Origin: Portulaca oleracea
Lineage: Eukaryota; Streptophyta; Magnoliopsida; Caryophyllales; Portulacaceae
Length of the DNA: 64,000 bases
Assembly (NCBI GenBank): GCA_029582165.1
Contig: CM055876.1
Location: 18,320,501 to 18,384,500 of the forward strand
Direction of reading: 5' to 3'
The position numbers and the translations under genes were made by a program. Under the pieces are notes generated by a model that saw only the letters and a list, made by a program, of their open reading frames with translations, did not search any database and was not told the origin of the DNA. The stretch's first letter is position 1. Every line of letters starts with the position of its first letter. Positions 11,102-22,918 of this stretch are shown piece by piece.

Positions 11102-14100
11102 ATGGTTAGGAAAGTTAGGGATCCGCCCGTTCAACCCCATGCAACAAACTGGGCACATGAAATGTCCTCCCGGCGAGCATGGACTCCTAGGCCGGGTTGG
11201 GAACCGTCGATATTGGTGCCTGAACCGTGGAATCATGTATGGCACAAGCATTCACATGTCCGGGTAATGTCTTCTTCCTGACTCTGCTCTTTAATTATAG
11301 CATAAATTTGCAAGTAGAAATGTTTAATTCTAGCTTGTTGATTTAGCTAATAATAATGAAGTAATTTATGTCAATTACCCGTATTGTTCAAATCGAGCTT
11401 TAGAGAACCGAGGATGATAAACCGATTTTTTTTTAGAATGGAACGTATAGTGAGAACCCGTCTCAGTTTTCTGCAATTAAACGAAAGGCCCAAATCCAAC
11501 CCTTAATCGGCCCAATTTTCGACGAGGAACCCGTCTGGGTTCCTGTTAGTTAGTGGCCCAATTTGTTTTACAACAGGCCCAATCCCCTTTTCCTGGAACC
11601 CGTCTGCGTTCCATGTCCTCGGGTGGGCCGAAAAAAACAGGCCTATTTTGGTAATCGTATGAGTTGGGCTGATGCGGCCCAACACTTATAGAACCCGTCT
11701 GCGCTCCTACGGTTGGACCGAAAACAGCGAGGCCCAACCCATTTCTCTTGGGTGGGCCGGAAGAAAACAAGGCCCAGCCCCCTTCCTCTGTACGAGAACC
11801 CGTCTGCGTTCCCAGATGGTTGGGCCGAAAACAGCGAGGCCCAATTGTCTTGGGTGGGCCGGAAGAAAACAAGGCCCAGCCCCCCTTCCTCTGTAGGAGA
11901 ACCCGTCTGAGTTTCCTGATGGTTGGGCCGAAAACAGCGAGGCCCAATTGTCTTGGGTGGGCCGAAAGGTGAGGCCCAACTTCCAAAGAACCTGTCTGAG
12001 TTCTCGGATGGGCCGAAAACAGCCAGGCCCAATCTATTGAACCCGTCTGCGTTCTTAGGTGTGGGCCCAAAAGCGAGGCCCAGCTTTTTTTAAACTCGTC
12101 TGAGTTTTTTGCTTGAGCTGATGCGGCCCAAAGTCTCAGCGCAAGAACCCGTCTGGGATCCTGTACACGGCCCAGCCCACCCTTTTTTTGAGTTGGGCTG
12201 ATGCGGCCCAAAGTTCGGCGCAAGAACCCGTCTATGTTTTAAATGGGTGGGCCGAATGATTTTTTTTTAGCCCCCCTAATTTAGTGGAAGCTCAATTTAG
12301 CTTTTGCTAAACTAGGGATTACCTGATAGGTTGCCGTAGGGACTTGTCTCTTTTTTTGAACTTTTGTGGTGGATCCTCAGGAAGACTCCCTTAGAACTGG
12401 TGGCAATATGCGGAAGCCGATCAAGGTGGTCGAGCATTTTGCAGAAGATAACTGGGCGCTTACACTTTTAGAAGAGTCAGGATTCGACCTCTTCTGGAAA
12501 TGTGTTAAGGCCTGGGAACCTTGCACACCACGGGTGATGGGGCGTGCGCTCGCGGAGAGATTCTGGGACTCTACCAACACCTTCCACCTCCCCGTAGGAG
12601 AAATGGCCATAACCCATGTTGACTTTGTGATGATTACCGGGCTACGCTGGGGTGGTCAAGATGTCGAATTCGACCCTGTTGTGCCGGACCAGGTGATGGA
12701 ATTATTAGAGCCTGTGCTCGAACGGCGCCGATTTGGTCGAAAGATGAAGCTCTCTTATGGTTCCTTCGAGGCTGTCATCACTTCCGCCGACTTCACTCAT
12801 ATGGATGAGTTTCAGCGTCGCTTCATTTTCCTGGCATACTTCATCTCTGCCACGATGTTTGCCAACCGAGGAGACGATGTTTACTTGACCTGGATGAAAA
12901 ACCTCCTTGATCTAGAGCAGGTCATTCATCGGAACTGGGCAAAGGCCGCTTATGCTAACTTCATTCGCTGGCTTCGCATTGGTGTTCGGCCTGGTACTGA
13001 TGTGGACCCATTCTTCGCACCGGAGAGTCCGCGGGAGATGAGCGGTCCGAGCATGTGGAAGGTGCTTGAGGTAATCTTCGAGACGCTTCTCTTTTACATG
13101 CTTTTCTCTCTTTTCCTATATCGTGAGTCTTGGTATTGACGTACTTGCAGGTATGGGGGTACGAGTACATTAAAGGATTCACTATCCCTACCCGACACGT
13201 CCAGACAGTGCCAGCAGCAGAACGGTGGCATAAAAACTACCTCGAGCAAAAGAAGAAACCATTTGGGAGTTTAGATGAGTTGCGCCGCATCTTGGATCAT
13301 CTCGAAGAGGTACATTTTTCATGTAATCTCTCTTGCATTTCTTTGGTGCTAATGTTTCCTTTATTTGTGCAGGATGATGTCAACTGGAATGCCTGGGTTG
13401 GCTTCAATATTCCGCAAGACTTTATTCCCTCGCGAAATGCAGCGCATAGGGATATTACCCTACGCTTGGTGATGGAGAGCCCGTCCGGTTGGGTCTGGAG
13501 TCTTGGTGAGAGGTTTACGAGGCAAACCCTGGGTCATGAGAGGTGGATAATACCATCGGACCCTCCTGAGACCATGAACGATCCGCGGGCCTTGCATGCC
13601 GAGGCGTTTGTAGCAGCTAAGAGGGGTTCTTGGTATACTAACCATGCATCGATGGCATCGCCCGACCAATTCTGGGAGGAATGGGAACAATATCGGGACC
13701 GCCTGGCCTTCAGAAAGGTAGGGAAGAAGACCTCTATTTATTCTTTTCATGTTCCTTCTATTACCGCCTAATATGACCAATTCTTTGCTTGTTGTAGTTG
13801 GGCCCCTATTGCAAGGATGACGAGAAGAGCCAGAGCAGTTCTAGGGATACAGTTTGCGGCTACCCGAGGGCGACTAGTGAAGACATTAAGCCGGAATTAG
13901 AGAAGATCCTGGGAAAGCCGGTAGGTGATTCCCCCCTTTTTTCCTTGCTTAGCTGTAATTTGCTCAAACTTTGACCAATTTTCCTCATTCTGTGCAGTGG
14001 CGATGGAAACAAGCGAAAGGCTTTCTCAAAAATTACTTCACACTTAAATGGGCTCGCGAGAAAGACCTTGCAGGTTCTGTGGTTGGGGACGCAAACGTGG

Positions 14101-15164
14101 ATGATGAGGCACAGTCTCGTCCTGTGGATCCTCCTCGCCATTCAGATGCGCACGTGCCTCGTGGCCGGTCGGAGCGGATTGACCCTCCTCGACATTCTTC
14201 CTTTATGGCCGACGCGAGGCGGTCTTATGGGGGTGAAACTGCTCTCCGAAGGCATGGGGAGAGGAGTAGGCGGAGCACGGGCATGCCGGCTCACGATGAC
14301 CGTGGGAAAGGTATCTTACTTGAAGATAGCCATTCAACCAGTTCCCACTATGGAGACACAGATTTCGGCCACGACTATCAGCGTTCTGTGGAGAACAGCA
14401 TATCCTCCATGTCTTTAGGTGAGCACGAGCATCAGGTGAGGTCTCATGATCATGGGAATTCTCGCCGAAGCCGCGGCTCTCGGCGTGGCACCCCCAGCTT
14501 CGTGGTGGAGACATGCTCCGATTCTAGCGCTGTTGGTGGAACTGTGTGCGGCGAGCAAGAAGGCATTTCACTGCATTTAGGTACTCCTTCAGAGTCTCAT
14601 CATTCAGGGTCTAGGCGTCAACCCTCTCATCCTTCGCCCCAGTACCCTTATGGAATGCCTGGGTATGTTCCTGCGTCTCCTGCACCGACCGTGGACTTGG
14701 GTTTTGGCACTTCCTTTGCGGCGGTCGATCCTACTGTGGTGCTTCGCAGTGATTCGGGTGCATCTGTGGGGTATAACCGTGCCCTCGCAGATGACGCCTC
14801 ATCAGTGCTTCCGTCTCAACCAGTTGTTCCCGTTACTCCTTCGCAAGGGGGTTTGGAGCAGCCTCGAACGTCTGTATGGGGAACGCAAACTCAGGAATGG
14901 TCGGGATGGCCCGTCCCAGAGCCTGTAGTAAGAACTTCTTGGCCTGCTCCACAGGGGTGGCCTGGAGGTAATCAAGAGTGGCAGGTTCCAGAACACTCTT
15001 GGCTAAATGCAGGCAGTACCGAAGTGTTGCACTTATCTGGCTCAGGTGGTGATACAGAGGTGGTAGACTCCTCCTACTATCAATGGGACACTTACTTTGG
15101 AGCTGGGGGAAGCGGAACCCATGGAACTGATAGTGCCAGCGGCGGCGGTGGAGGTCTGGCATGA
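11102..15164 (+). CDS. Plant mobile domain (PMD) protein encoded antisense in a Ty3/gypsy element
   Basis: This is a spliced gene with proposed exons 11102-11263, 12381-13070, 13151-13309, 13373-13717, 13798-13920 and 13998-15164. All junctions are GT-AG and in phase 0, giving about 881 aa. If the first exon is not used, translation starts at ATG 12408. Exons 2-4 carry the PMD fold: TFHLPVGEMAITHVDF followed by MITGLRWGG, and later VLEVWGYEYI across a splice junction. In Arabidopsis, PMD proteins MAIN and MAIL1 are nuclear and help silence transposons. The role here is unknown. The last exon (about 388 aa) is disordered and rich in Ser, Gly and Pro, with three DPPRHS-like repeats and a Trp-rich stretch containing WG and GW pairs (about 14866-15005). 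It lies opposite the sense transcription unit of the host element. The reading frame is intact throughout. Confidence 0.85.
11450..12250 (+). repeat. ~105-bp tandem repeat in intron 1 of the PMD gene
   Basis: Units begin GGTTGGGCCGAAAACAGCGA and contain TTGGGTGGGCCGGAAGAAAA and GAACCCGTCTGCGTT. They start near 11711, 11818 and 11921, with a diverged copy at 12006, so the period is 103-107 bp. Looser copies of the same words extend over the whole intron. Each unit holds several GGCCCA/TGGGCC words and one palindromic AACCCGTCTG motif. Confidence 0.85.
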
Positions 15165-15870
15165 TGAGGATGCAGGGTCTTTATGCAACGAACCTATGTA
15201 ACGCTATGTATGACTCTATGCACTTAGGACGATGCAATGCAATGATATTTTTTGCTTCTTTCTTTTTCTCTTTTCTCTCTTTTTGTCTTTTTTTTTGTCT
15301 TTTTTTTTAACTAATGCGAACTACTGATGTAACACTTACGCGGTGACGATGCTATGTAATGCACTTCTTTTATTTTCATGTACCCTTATGCACAATAATG
15401 CAATGCGATATGCAATCTACATGGTGGGATTACTCCCACTTCCCCAAACGAAAAAAAAGATAATAAAAAAAAAAACGAGAATTAAGCGCTATAAGAAAGT
15501 TCGAACTACAGTTTCGGGGCCGGCGAAGACATATAATCATCTCGTGGACCCGCATTATGACCCAAAATAGAGTTGAAGAAGCTTCTTGATCGAATCCAAA
15601 AAAACTAGCCAAACCCGTTTGACGTTCAAGCCCAATTGGAGTCCCACTCACGAAGACTGGGTCGAGAAACCCGTCTGACATTCAGGCCCAAGTGGAGTCC
15701 CACCCACGAAGACTGGGTTGAGAAACAGGGCATCAGAGGCCCAGAAACCCGTCTGGGTTTCTTGCAACTTGGGCTTGGGCGACCGACATATCGTTTCCTA
15801 TTTGGGCTCGGACAACCGACATTATGCTTCCTACTTGGGCTTGGACAACAAACCCGTCTGGGTTTTTCGC
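15165..15870 (+). other. Spacer between the two antisense genes
   Basis: The stretch holds the 3' flank of the PMD gene, with T-rich tracts near 15250-15310. Next comes a region matching the outer element's positions 1-170. From 15600 it has a set of AACCCGTCTGGGTTTC-type palindromes, with an AGAAACCC-GTCT-GGGTTTCT copy near 15746-15765. No reading frame of note is present. Confidence 0.6.
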
Positions 15871-15878
15871 TATAAATA
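15871..15878 (+). promoter_or_regulatory. TATA box of the antisense DUF7745-like gene
   Basis: TATAAATA lies 266 bp upstream of the ATG at 16137 and directly follows an AACCCGTCTGGGTTT palindrome. The leader contains further AACCCGTC motifs (near 16016 and 16061). Its placement parallels the TATA box of the PMD gene. Confidence 0.65.
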
Positions 15879-16136
15879 CATGTTTCCCCAACACATACCA
15901 TCACAAACCTTACAGCTGCTTCACTAGAAAACCAGCAAGAAGAACTCCCCCGATGGGCCACGCCACAAACCTCAAAGCCACTGCTTTTTCCTTCCGCCAG
16001 AAAAAACCACCGAGAACCCGTCCCAGTTCGCTGCTTTCTTCCATCAAAACCTACTGAAAACCCGTCTGGGTTCGCTGCCGTCGCAAAATCAACAACCAAC
16101 TTGCCTGGATTATAACAAATCCGTCCTTTCGACCTC

Positions 16137-17644
16137 ATGGCTTTCGAAAAGAAGTTAGCCACTTGGATGAGTACCTTGTCTAAAGAAGAAAAGAGGGAAT
16201 TGGGGAGGTATAAGCTGACATCGCTGCTTAGCCTGAGGCAAGTAAAGATAGATTGGGATTTCCTGCGGGCTGCTGAAACCTTCTGGGATAAGGAATTCCA
16301 TGTGTTTAGATTCAACATGCGGGAATTGGTTCCTTTGCCTGAAGAATGGTCTTCTATCCTTGGGACGAATCATTATGCTCCATCAATAGTGCCTCCATTG
16401 GCTACTGATATGAGGAAGGAATATAAAGAGCTGCTATGCCTCCCCTCCAGGGTAATTGGGAGTGCGATAATAGGGGATAAGGTGCACTTCCAAACCATAG
16501 TGGAATACTTCCAAGCCCCTGAGACCTTAGAGTACGGGCCCGTGATACGTGTGAGGGCCCTGGTATTATGTCTGCTGGGAGAATTCTGTTTCTACCATGG
16601 CGGCAGAAGGACGGGTCCCGCGAATCTGATCTACGTGGTAGAGGACATGGCTCGTGGTTACAATCCTATACCGGTGATTCTGGGAGAGACGTTGATGTGT
16701 CTTGATGACTCTGACCCGGAGCATGATTACCGAGGTAGCCCCCTGATTCTGCAGGTAAGCCGTGTGTGTTTTTTTTTTTGCTCTTTTTTTTTTGCCCTTT
16801 TTTTTTCTTTTTTTTTTTTTTTTGCACGACATAAAACCCGTCTGGGATGACTAACTTATTACCTTATTTTGCGGCACAGGTTTGGTTAATGGAGCACCTT
16901 AGCCTGGTCGAAAAGGCGGAATCTGCAATAGCATTGGCGAATTTCTGTCAGCGCAAGAGAAAGTATCCCGGGCGTCGATCAGTAACCGAGTGGGTCAGAC
17001 TGCTAAAGAAACCTGAAGAGATCACGATACAGTGGTGGATTGAAAATTGGCACATTCCAGAGTACATCACTTGTGATCAAAGAAACCCCTACGTATGCAT
17101 TGCAAGCTTGACACACTTGACAATCTACTTCCCAGGGCGGGGCATGAGACAAATGGGGTTGAGGCAACGCATTCCCGACAAAACTCATGATGCCCCGAAG
17201 TTACTTCATCTTAAGAAGAGTGTTATAGATTCTTGGCTGAAATATTGGGAGAAACGACCCACCGTTCGTGCTCCCTCGAAAACGCATGTGTCTGAAATGG
17301 CTGTTCCTGGTTATCAAGATTGGCTGACGGCCGTGGTGGTAACAAGGAGGGCCGAGGAAACCAGACAGAATCTGAAAGCTGTTGCTACAGATAGGCTGGG
17401 CCCTAAGGCTGATGTATTGCAGCGCTTGGGTCCCAGGCTTACTGTGAAAGATCGATTGGGCCCTAAAACCGACGTGAAGGACAGGCTTGGCCCGTTACCG
17501 AAAGGCACTAAAAAAGGAAAAGCCTCTCAGGAGAATGGGAAGAAGAGGTACCGTCCTAAGGACACTGAGGGAGGTACTAGTGACACCAAAGAGACCGGGG
17601 TTGGACCAAAGTCTGCTGACAAGAAGAAGATGAAACAGGCCTGA
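16137..17644 (+). CDS. DUF7745-like protein encoded antisense in a Ty3/gypsy element
   Basis: There are two exons, 16137-16754 and 16880-17644, with GT-AG phase-0 splicing, and they encode 460 aa. The N-terminal two-thirds resembles the plant DUF7745 family. It has a W-D-x-E-FHVFRF start, then VPLPEEWSSILG, an ALVLCLLGEF helix, a GETLMCLDD segment and, across the splice junction, LILQVWLMEHL. This family is common in plant transposable elements and is distantly reminiscent of PMD proteins; its function is unknown. The C-terminal part has four copies of an RLGP(K/R) repeat about 13 residues apart (near 17390-17500), then a Lys-rich tail. That end could bind nucleic acid or enter the nucleus, which is inference. 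It converges on pol, with the two stop codons about 410 bp apart. The frame is intact, unlike that of the outer copy. Confidence 0.75.
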
Positions 17645-18052
17645 AACTGTGTGCCAATTTATATTTTTATTATTTTTTTCTTTTTTTTTTTTGTTTTTTT
17701 TTACTTTTTTTTTCTTTTTTCTTTTTTTGTTTTGATAATATTTTAGCTGAACCCTTATTAGTTACAATTAGAGTAATTGCAACATTATTCGAAAGACCAA
17801 GCATTGTAATGAATTTCTCCTTTATGAATAATAATAATAGTCGTTAATACAACGAAGTCTTCCCTTTGCACAATTTATAAAATTGAAATCCAGTACGCGA
17901 TTCGAGCCCGTTTGAGGCGCAACTTTCTCCCATCTGGGGCCCAAAACCCGTCTGGGTTCCTTGTGGCCCATCATGAAGCACGAACCTGCCTAAGTACGGC
18001 CAAGTGTCTAGAAATTCCCCTTCTAGTTGCTTGGCCGATTTGGTCGATCTCG
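17645..18052. other. Convergent spacer between the DUF7745-like gene and pol
   Basis: This is a T-rich tract (17660-17740) followed by AT-rich sequence containing AATAAT words and one AACCCGTCTGGGTTC palindrome near 17945. It probably holds the 3' ends of transcripts from both strands. Confidence 0.5.
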
Positions 18053-21000
18053 TTATTCGTAAAACTTCTTTAACTGGTCCAGGTTGGTGGGCTGTATTAA
18101 TTCTTCTCCTTCTATAGTGACTAAACGGGCTGCTCCCCCCGGCAGTATTTGTTTAATGACATAAGGCCCTTTCCAATTTGGCGCAAATTTCCCCCTTGGA
18201 TCTTGAATGGGTGCCCTCATCTCCTTAAGCACTAAATCTCCTTCTTGAAGAACCCGGTCCTTAACCTTCCTGTTAAAATCCCTAGCTATACGAGCCTGAT
18301 ACAAGTGCACATTGTGTAAGGCCCTGAGCCTTCTCTCGTCAATAAGCGTCAGCTCTTCATATCTGGCCCTAGCCCATTCAGCTTCTGGTAGTTGACTTTC
18401 AGCAAGTATGCGGAGTGATGGTATGGCGAGCTCAACTGGAAGCACTGCTTCCATTCCGTAAACCAAGGCAAAAGGGCTTGCTCCCGTTCCTGTTCGAATT
18501 GAAGTTCTATATCCCCATAAGGCGAAAGGAAGCTTATCAGGCCAATCCTTGTATGTTACTGCCATTTTCTTAATGATCCCCGCGAGAGTTTTGTTGGTCA
18601 CCTCTACCGCTCCATTAGTTTGGGGCCTGTAGGGCGAGGACTTGTGATGCTTGATCTTATACTTAGCCAATAGTACTTCAACCTCCTTCCTGAAATGGCT
18701 CCCGTTATCACTGATGATCTCGTGTGGCACCCCGTATCTACAAATGATATTGTTCAGGATGAACTTAGCTACATGCTTCGAGGTGAGTTTTGCATAGGAG
18801 GCAGCCTCTACCCACTTGGTAAAGTAATCAACGGCTACCAATACATCTTCGTGCCCTCCAGGTTCATGGATGTATCTTCCGACATGTCTATTCCCCAGAC
18901 TGAGAATGGCCAAGGGGATGTCAATGTAGTGAGATAGGAAGATGGCTGATGATGTAAATTGGCGTATTCCTGACACTTGGCGCATTTCCTAACGAAGTTG
19001 AGACAGTCGGCCTCCATGGTGGACCAGAAATAGCCTGCCCTTTGAATCTTTTTTGCTAACATTCTGCCATTCATGTGTGGTCCGCACTCTCCTCCATGTA
19101 TGGAGGTCATTAATTCTTCTGCTGGCTTGGTATCAACGCAAAGTAGGTTAATGCCCGTAGCGGTCTTCTTGTAAAGTCGATCGTGAATGATGCAGTATTG
19201 TGCTGCCATCATTCTGATCGCTCTTTGTCCTTTAGAATCAGCCTCAGCGGGATAATCTCCCTTTGTTAAGTACGCATAGATATCGAAGAACCATGCATTC
19301 GAGTCTACGATGGGTTCTTCTACGGAGTACACATAGGCGGGCTGGTCGCGTCGCTCTATTGTTATAGGAAATTCGTAAATTCCTACTGGCATAGCAATCA
19401 TGGAGGAGAGTTTAGCTAAGGCGTCTGCCAACTCATTATTATCTCTTGGTAAGTACTTGAATTCAATGTGCTCAAATTGCGTCGCCAAGTCCAACAACCG
19501 TCGTTGATAAGCCATCAAAGATTCATTTCTGACCTTCCAGGTATTCTTGGCTTGGTTGATGATAAGACTAGAATCACCAAACACTCTGATGTGCTTTACT
19601 CCTACAATTAATGCCACTTGCAACCTGATGATGCAGGCTTCATATTCGGCCGCGTTGTTGGTCGCGTCGAATTCAAGTTTAACAGAAACGGGATGATGCT
19701 CCCCTTCGGGTGATATTAAGAGCACCCCTGCGCCACATCCCATTTGGTTAGAAGCACCATCAAAATACATTTCCCATGTGACTTCGTCCGTATGAAAGAC
19801 TTCTTCATCTGGGAACTCCAAGTTAGTGCTTGGAGGTTCCTGACAAGGAAAGTCTGCCAGGAAGTCCGAGACGGCCCTTCCTTTGATGGACTTTTGAGGC
19901 ACAAACTTTAGGCTGAACTCTGATAACATAACTACCCATCGAGCTATGCGATTATTGATTGTGGGTTGTTCCATGATGAACTTGATCGGGTTGCACTCAG
20001 CGATCACATGCACCGTGTGTGACAACATATAATGTCGAAGCTTCTTCGTTGCCCAAACCAATGCTAGAGCCATTTTTTCAATGTTGGTGTATCGACTCTC
20101 ACAGTCACCGAACTTCTTGCTGAGGTAATAGATGGCGCTCTCCTTTCCTTTTACCTGTTGAGCCAACATAGCCCCCATTGCAGAGTTGGTTACTGTGAGG
20201 TAAAGGAGCAAAGGCTCATCTGGTACCGGCGGCATTAGTAAAGGGGAATGGGTCAAGTATTCTTTAATTTTGTCAAAGGCTGCTTGACACTGATCATCCC
20301 ATTCCACTTTTGCTCCTTTCTTGAGTTTCTTGAATAGTGGTTCACAAGTCATAGTGAGTTTGGAAATGAACCAACTGATGTATTGCACGCGACCAAGGAA
20401 ACCTTGAATTTCCTTCTCTGTCTTAGGTGGTTTCATCTCTTGTATTGCTTTGATTTTTGATGGGTCCACCTCGATCCCACGTTGACTGACCACGAAACCT
20501 AGCAGCTTGCCTGATGTAACCCCAAATGCACATTTTCGGGGATTGAGCCTCATGTTGTATTTTCTTAATCGAAGGAAGAACTTGCGCAGATTGGGGAGAT
20601 GCTCTTCCCTGGTTTTGGACTTGACGATCATATCATCCACATATACCTCTACCTCTTTGTGCATCATGTCGTGGAGAAGGGTATTCGCGGTGCGCTGATA
20701 TGTGGCCCCTGCGTTCTTTAGGCCGAAAGGCATTACCGTGTAGCAGTATGTACCCCATGGAGTGGTGAAGGATGTTTTTTCCATGTCTTCTTCCGCCATT
20801 TTGATTTGGTTATACCCTGCGTAGCCATCCATGAAGGACTCGTGGCCGCAAGTATTGTCCACTAGGACGTCGATATGTGGCAGAGGGAAACTGTCTTTTG
20901 GACTGGCCTTGTTCAAATCTCGAAAGTCAACACATACCCTTACTCGCCCATCTTTCTTCGGAACGGGAATAATGTTTGCTACCCATTCGGGGTAGTGCAC

Positions 21001-22647
21001 TGCCCGTATAAACTTGGCTTTTAACTGTTCCATTACCTCATCTTCGATCTTCTTTGACCAATCTGGCTTGATTCTACGAGCCTTTTGCCGCACTGGCTTA
21101 GCGTCGGGATATAATGGAAGGGTATGTTCAGCGATATCCCTGTCGATACCTGGCATGTCCTCATACGACCATGCGAACATATCTTTAAACTCCTTAAGAA
21201 GTGTTGTGAAATCCTGTTGCTCCTTGTCTGTGAGGGACTTACCCAATTTGAGCTCCCGGGGGTTATCCTCCGTTCCTACATTTATGCTTATGGTATCTTC
21301 GATGACTGCTATTTTTTCCTCAAATGTATCCATGGCCTCTGTTAATTTATTTTGGTCTTTTAAAGGTTCAGCATATTTATTATCAGTGTTGGCACAACAG
21401 TTCGAGTAGGCAGAAATGTTCATCTTATTAAATGCAGAAATGGGTACATCAACAGACTCTGGGTTAACCCCGACCAACTTAGGACTACTAGAACCTGACT
21501 CTATGACCTTTGGGACAGACTCTCCTACAGACTCTCCTACAGACTCTCCTACAGAAAGCGTAAATTTGTTCTCTTCATCATCGATCCAGGTGATCTCGCG
21601 ATGGCCGCCGTCTTCTCCGATCAACAGACTTGGGTCAAAGCTTGGGTTGGATAGTGCGGCGATGACCGGATTGACGACTTCTTCCTTGCGCGCCTCTTGC
21701 CCAAAGAGCATTCCAAAGATGCCGCCTCCGGCGAGGTGGGTCCGTTCCAAAGGTGGACGACTTCTCCTAGGCGGGACGAATGCGGCGGTTGTGGTGACAG
21801 CACAGTCATTGAAAATTTCTAACCCCGCCACTTGGATACCCTGAGATTTTAGGTAATGTGGTTCTGGGAAGCCGTAATAAGGGAAGTCATCACCCTCTCT
21901 CAAGAACTGTCCATTAAGAGTGCGCGGATACGGCTTGACTTGGTATAGGGTTGGAGGGTTGTCCAATCTTTTCTGTTTAGCCGTGGCTAGCTTCGTCAGT
22001 CTCACTTCCTCCTTAGTTGGTTTGTAGCCTAGCCCGAACTTCCCTTTGTTCTTGAACACCTTGAAATTTGGCGCCAACTTGTTCTTGGGATTTCGGCCAA
22101 GTGGCATCCCCAGAAAATGACCTTGCTTCCTCAATATAGCATGGATATTAGGGTTTGAGTAGGGATCGAAGTCAAAGTGAGCTTGATCCTGGCTCAAAGC
22201 CGCTATCATCTCAAAGTTGTGCAGCTCCTCGTCAGCCGAACTATGTTCAATCTCGAGTGTGGGTTTCTTAGGGTCAAAAACAGCGCTGAGGGGTTTGCTT
22301 GAGATCGTGACTACTTGGCCTTGAATGATTAATTTCACCTTCTGGTGTAAGGTAGAAGCGACAGCATTGCACTCATGCAACCAAGGTCTTCCCAACAGCA
22401 TGTTGAAAGAAGCCGGGATATCCAGAACGACGAATTCAACGTTCTTACTTATGTAGTCCATGGTGATGGGAAGCACAATCAATCCTAGCGACTTGCGAGG
22501 GGAGTTATCGTATGCGCGCAGCTGAACAGTATTTTGTGTCAAATGCTGTTTTTGAACTCCTAACTTTTGTGCGGTTCTCCATGGACAGACATTGACGGCC
22601 GAACCATTATCCACGACAACAAGTGGTATGGTTTGAGTAGAGCACAT
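18053..22647 (-). pseudogene. Pol polyprotein of the inner element (PRO-RT-RH-aRH-INT), frameshifted
   Basis: A long frame (22647-18835, 1270 aa) is followed by a second overlapping frame (18985-18053). The domains in order are as follows. The protease has a DNGSAVN active-site segment near residue 15. The reverse transcriptase has YVDDM at about plus 20632-20645. An RNase H domain follows. A second, archaeal-type RNase H (MYFDGASNQMGCG through DNNELADALAKL) marks the Tat lineage. The H2C2 zinc segment, the integrase core (AVDYFTKW, ISDNGSHF) and a GPY/F module (NWKGPYVI) complete it. The proteins copy element RNA into DNA and insert it into chromosomes. The frame breaks between RH/zinc and the integrase core near 18880, and another break separates it from Gag (22919-22647). 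The product is therefore not continuous. A run of four SVGESVGES-like repeats lies near 21530. Confidence 0.93.
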
Positions 22648-22918
22648 GGCGGTGAGGTAAAGAGCTTTGTTGTGAGAACCTCCCTCCTCGGGTAAGTCTT
22701 CATCCCCGAAGGTGATGGTAGGCTTCCCGGAGGTAATGTGAGAGATGATATCCTCTGTGATCTTGAGGTAGGGACCATGAGCTTATTGAAGGCATCCAGA
22801 AGATTTGCCTATGGTCTTGCGGCACACAAAAGTTGCCAAATCGTGACTTGGCCTTGGTTTTCTTGATTGCATGAGGAAAGGATCTTCCGCGGAGGTGTAG
22901 GGTTTCCGTCGTTTGGGA

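Noticed and set aside
11546..12223. Long minus-strand frame with GPPKTIGP-like repeats
   Set aside because: It is the translation of the intron-1 tandem repeat and appears in several frames.
12366..12407. Translation start at 12366 for the PMD gene
   Set aside because: The codon there is GTG. An upstream exon joined at 12381, or ATG 12408, is more plausible in a plant.
11102..17644. The extra retrotransposon genes as envelope genes
   Set aside because: They lie on the opposite strand to gag-pol, contain introns, and match PMD and DUF7745-type proteins. No signal peptide or transmembrane fusion pattern is visible.
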